9,106 nt of DNA, taken from the NCBI GenBank assembly GCA_030640695.1, contig DAOWIX010000081.1:1-9106 (forward strand). Reading direction: 5' to 3'. The position numbers and the translations under genes were made by a program. Every line of letters begins with the position of its first letter. The stretch's first letter is position 1. Source of the DNA: Deltaproteobacteria bacterium (GTDB lineage: Bacteria; Desulfobacterota; Anaeroferrophillalia; Anaeroferrophillales; Tharpellaceae). The notes under the pieces were generated by a model, which was not told the DNA's origin, did not search any database, and worked only from the letters and a program-made list of their open reading frames with translations. This document shows positions 6,835-9,106 of this stretch, one piece after another.

Positions 6835-8030
6835 ATTCCTCTTCTTATTTTGTGACTAAACACGATCCCGGCAACCAGCAGCAAACCTGCACCGAAACCA
6901 GCCAGCGCCAAAAACTCTGTGATTACCGCTTCAGGGCCGAGACCGCGCAAAAGTATATCGAGAAAACCTTCGAGTCCCCATGACATCGGGGAGAGGTTGG
7001 CAAACTCCTGCATCGCTTGAGGCATATAGAATTTCGGCACCATAATCCCACCGATCGCCCCCAACAAAATGTTAATAATTCCGCCAACCGTCGTCGCTTG
7101 CTCCACGGTTGCAGCCGTAACCGCGATCAAGATTGAAGTTCCGACAGCCGCCAGACTGAGCCCCAATGACACCAGAACCAAGCCAGCAAGCGAATCACCC
7201 AGAGTCAAAGCGTCGGCCCCAAAAAGCGGAACGATGAAGATCCCGACCACAATCATCAACCAGACCTGTATCTGGTTAATGACTATATATGGTACTATTT
7301 TACCAGCAAAGAGAGCCGGCACCGAGATATTCATCGCACTTAAACGCATCAGGGTATTCTGCCGGCGTTCATTGATAAAGATCGTCGACATCGGGATGAT
7401 GATAAAAAACATCCCGAAGACAATCCACGACGGCACACTTTGCTGAGTCGAGGTCGGTTTTTCGTCGGCTTGCATGGCGTCAAAGCGAACCTTGACTATA
7501 TCTTCACCATTAAAATCGAGCGCTTCAAGCTGGCTGATGGCCACATCAGGTAAAAAGGGGCTAAGTTCGGCTTTCATCTTTTCGAAACGCAGCTGCATTA
7601 CTGAGGTCACAACTTCTGACTTAAATAGAGTCAGCATCTCCGGCCTGACATCAGCAGCGGCAGAGAGCAAAAGCAGATCCCCAACAGGTTCCTCTAGCGC
7701 ATAGTTTTCGGCAAAACCTTTGGGAATCGTCAGAACAAAGTGCAGATCTCCAGACAAAGCCATCTTGCAATCTGCATCATCTACAATCGTCACAGGCCGC
7801 TCCTGCATCACCCTGTTTTCAGCTAAAAACGTCCTTATTTTCGCACTCTGGGCACTTTGATCGAGATCAACTACAGCATATTTCAGCAATGCCCGTTCAC
7901 TGTCAAAAGTCTCCTTAAGCGCCAGCGACATAATCAGAATAAAGATCGCAGGCATAATAAAGAGTGCGGCCAACGCATGTTTGTCACGCAAAACCAGAAT
8001 AAACTCTTTGATCAGCATCGCCTTAAACAT
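6831..8030 (-). CDS. ABC-2 type transporter permease
   Basis: The 399-residue inner-membrane protein has one N-terminal membrane segment (about 20-38), a large hydrophilic extracytoplasmic domain (about 40-195), and five further segments near 200-219, 241-268, 280-304, 312-333 and 370-391. The ERRQNTLMRL loop after the second segment and the NLSPMSWGLEGF motif before the last are characteristic of ABC-2 exporters of the YbhS/YhhJ (ABC2_membrane_3) type, which usually dimerise with a separately encoded ATPase. Its start overlaps the ATPase stop by 8 bp, and GGGG lies 6 bp upstream of the ATG. Together with the ATPase it probably exports a small hydrophobic molecule or lipid-like compound. Being encoded directly before an ACP, KS and KS-like protein suggests the cargo is the product of those enzymes; that link is inferred from operon position only. 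Confidence 0.92.
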   Translation of the reverse strand: MFKAMLIKEFILVLRDKHALAALFIMPAIFILIMSLALKETFDSERALLKYAVVDLDQSAQSAKIRTFLAENRVMQERPVTIVDDADCKMALSGDLHFVLTIPKGFAENYALEEPVGDLLLLSAAADVRPEMLTLFKSEVVTSVMQLRFEKMKAELSPFLPDVAISQLEALDFNGEDIVKVRFDAMQADEKPTSTQQSVPSWIVFGMFFIIIPMSTIFINERRQNTLMRLSAMNISVPALFAGKIVPYIVINQIQVWLMIVVGIFIVPLFGADALTLGDSLAGLVLVSLGLSLAAVGTSILIAVTAATVEQATTVGGIINILLGAIGGIMVPKFYMPQAMQEFANLSPMSWGLEGFLDILLRGLGPEAVITEFLALAGFGAGLLLVAGIVFSHKIRRGI

Positions 8031-8946
8031 CGCTTACCCCAGATGAAGTTAAACGAATAAAAAGAGCTTCAAGGTTTGTAGTGCCGTAGCTAATCTGTTT
8101 AATGGCAACGCTCTCGGCTTCCAAAGCGTTAAGCAGCATCCCCATTTTTGCACTGTTCTGACGGTGCATCACCAGGGTCACCGCATTGATCACTTCCACA
8201 TCTTCATATCTTTGAGCAAGTCCCAGCAGCTGAGTTTCATCTGCATGCAGAAGTTCAATAACAACCGAATCGGCTCTCTCCTCTTGCAACAGGGTTTCAA
8301 GCAACCCCTGACGAATGATCCGGCCTCGATCAATGATAGCGACCTCATCACAGATCTTCTCAATCTCGGGCATGTAATGGGAGGTATAGATGACGGTCTT
8401 GGCATCGTTTTTAAACGAACGGATGGTTTCGAGAATCTCGTTACGGCCGTCGGGGTCGATGCCGACGGTGGGTTCGTCAAAATAGAGAAGTTCAGGGTTG
8501 TTGAGGAGTCCGATAGCGATATTGAGCCGCCGTTTCTGCCCTCCTGAAAGTGTAGCCGCTTTTTGCTCTAGCATCGGCTGGAGCCGATTGACGGAGATCG
8601 CATAATCGAGATTGTGCCGTAGCGTCGCCCCGGTAATCTTTTGAATCCCGGCAAAAAAACGCAAGTTTTCGATTACGCTTAAATTTTCATAGAGCGCCAG
8701 AGACTGGGGAATAAAGGCCGTGCGTTGGCGAATCGCTGTAATCTCTTTGGACAATGGCAATCCAAAAACCTCGATCTCCCCCTCTTGAAAACTGGTCAAC
8801 CCATTAAGAATCGAGACCAGTGTCGTTTTTCCGGCGCCGTTGGGGCCAAGCAGACCGAAGATAACACCTTTACCGACCTCCAGATCGAGGTGATCGAGGG
8901 CGAGAAGGTCATCGTAACGTTTGATGAGGTTTTTTATAGAAATCAT
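8023..8946 (-). CDS. ABC transporter ATP-binding protein
   Basis: The 307-residue cytoplasmic ATPase has all nucleotide-binding motifs in order: Walker A GPNGAGKTT (34-42), Q-loop Gln81 in FIPQSLALYENL, signature LSGGQKRR (133-140), Walker B LLYFDEP (153-159) with Glu158, D-loop VGIDP, and switch His190 in YTSHYMPE. Beyond about residue 220 lies a C-terminal extension typical of the CcmA/YbhF-type subunits that energise ABC-2 exporters. It pairs with the permease encoded next. No good ribosome binding site precedes the ATG at 8946; a heptad repeat array starts only 10 bp upstream of it, so translation may depend on coupling to the preceding gene or on mRNA structure there. Confidence 0.95.
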   Translation of the reverse strand: MISIKNLIKRYDDLLALDHLDLEVGKGVIFGLLGPNGAGKTTLVSILNGLTSFQEGEIEVFGLPLSKEITAIRQRTAFIPQSLALYENLSVIENLRFFAGIQKITGATLRHNLDYAISVNRLQPMLEQKAATLSGGQKRRLNIAIGLLNNPELLYFDEPTVGIDPDGRNEILETIRSFKNDAKTVIYTSHYMPEIEKICDEVAIIDRGRIIRQGLLETLLQEERADSVVIELLHADETQLLGLAQRYEDVEVINAVTLVMHRQNSAKMGMLLNALEAESVAIKQISYGTTNLEALFIRLTSSGVSDV

Positions 8947-8956
8947 GCTTAAACCA

Positions 8957-9029
8957 AGTCGTCAGTGGTCAGTTGTCAGCCGTCAGTAAAAAAACACTGG
9001 TTACTGACCACTGACGACTGACAACTGCC
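8957..9029. repeat. Inverted heptad repeat array (GTCAGNN), hairpin-forming
   Basis: On the plus strand 8961-8988 reads GTCAGTG, GTCAGTT, GTCAGCC, GTCAGTA. On the minus strand from 9029 it reads GGCAGTT, GTCAGTC, GTCAGTG, GTCAGTA, ACCAGTG. The two arrays are separated by a short A-run. AGTCGTCAGTGGTCAGT (8957-8973) is an exact inverted match to 9003-9019 (17 bp, 29-nt loop). CAGTTGTCAG (8970-8979) also matches 9018-9027 inverted, so alternative foldings compete. The array begins directly after the TAA of the upstream partial gene and ends 10 bp before the ATPase start. It matches the ends of the 320-bp element at 6243-6562 but has none of its interior. Confidence 0.88.
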
Positions 9030-9106
9030 TTACAAGAGTTTTCGGTAAACTTCTGCTTCAGCATCAGCGACGCTTTCAAGTTTGCTTTGCAAAGCGGCAA
9101 AATCTA
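9030..9106 (-). CDS. C-terminal end of an unidentified gene
   Basis: The frame is open from the window edge to TAA at 9030-9032 (minus strand), giving 24 residues ending in EAEVYRKLL. The segment is Ala/Glu-rich and would form an amphipathic helix. The same strand, the short distance to the ATPase gene and a gap made only of repeat DNA suggest it is the preceding member of the same operon. Too little is present to name a family. Confidence 0.55.
   Translation of the reverse strand, partial: DFAALQSKLESVADAEAEVYRKLL

Noticed and set aside
8957..9019. Heptad hairpin as a rho-independent terminator
   Set aside because: The A/T-run lies in the loop, not after the stem on either strand, so the canonical terminator layout is missing.
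8957..9029. CRISPR array
   Set aside because: The units are 7 bp with no spacers and occur in inverted orientation; there are no cas genes nearby.
4194..9106. Firm assignment as an aryl polyene or xanthomonadin-like cluster
   Set aside because: KS, KS-like and ACP fit, but the hallmark ligase, dehydratase, ketoreductase, LolA and MMPL genes are not in the window.

Overview
The window looks like a chromosomal piece from a Gram-negative bacterium, probably a Desulfobacterota (deltaproteobacterial) lineage. The outer-membrane-type lytic transglycosylase lipoprotein and the multi-PAS hybrid histidine kinase point that way, as does base composition that looks near 50% GC. The phylum is an inference from gene style, not a proven assignment.

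Left part, + strand (1-4200). The 3' end of a DNA-deoxyinosine (hypoxanthine) glycosylase-type UDG superfamily gene is followed by a gap holding a 72-bp dispersed repeat. Then come an MltF-like lipoprotein (solute-binding domain plus SLT lytic transglycosylase domain) and a soluble PAS-PAS-PAS-HisKA-HATPase-REC hybrid kinase.

Right part, - strand (9106 down to 4194). This is a tightly packed set of genes, read right to left: the last 24 codons of an unidentified gene, an ABC transporter ATPase, an ABC-2 permease, an acyl carrier protein, a catalytically complete beta-ketoacyl synthase, and a shorter KS-like protein without the catalytic Cys/His/His. ATPase/permease, permease/ACP and KS/KS-like pairs overlap by 4-8 bp, so they are probably translationally coupled. 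ACP, KS and a chain-length-factor-like partner form a minimal type II fatty acid/polyketide elongation set, and the exporter suggests the acyl or polyene product or a derivative leaves the cytoplasm. The product is unknown; dehydratase, reductase and ligase genes, if present, lie beyond the window. The operon converges on the kinase gene with stop codons overlapping by 7 bp.

The only two real gaps in the minus-strand gene set are filled by repeat DNA. The ACP-KS gap is a 320-bp imperfect palindrome (6243-6562) whose ends are made of 7-bp GTCAGNN units. The gap before the ATPase gene is a solo array of the same heptads in inverted orientation (8957-9029). Both begin 0-2 bp after the upstream gene's TAA. 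A 72-bp inner segment of the palindrome recurs inverted at 297-368, 45 bp before the transglycosylase gene. This element family, and its habit of lying directly behind stop codons, is the most unusual structure here. The biosynthesis/export operon is the second point of interest.
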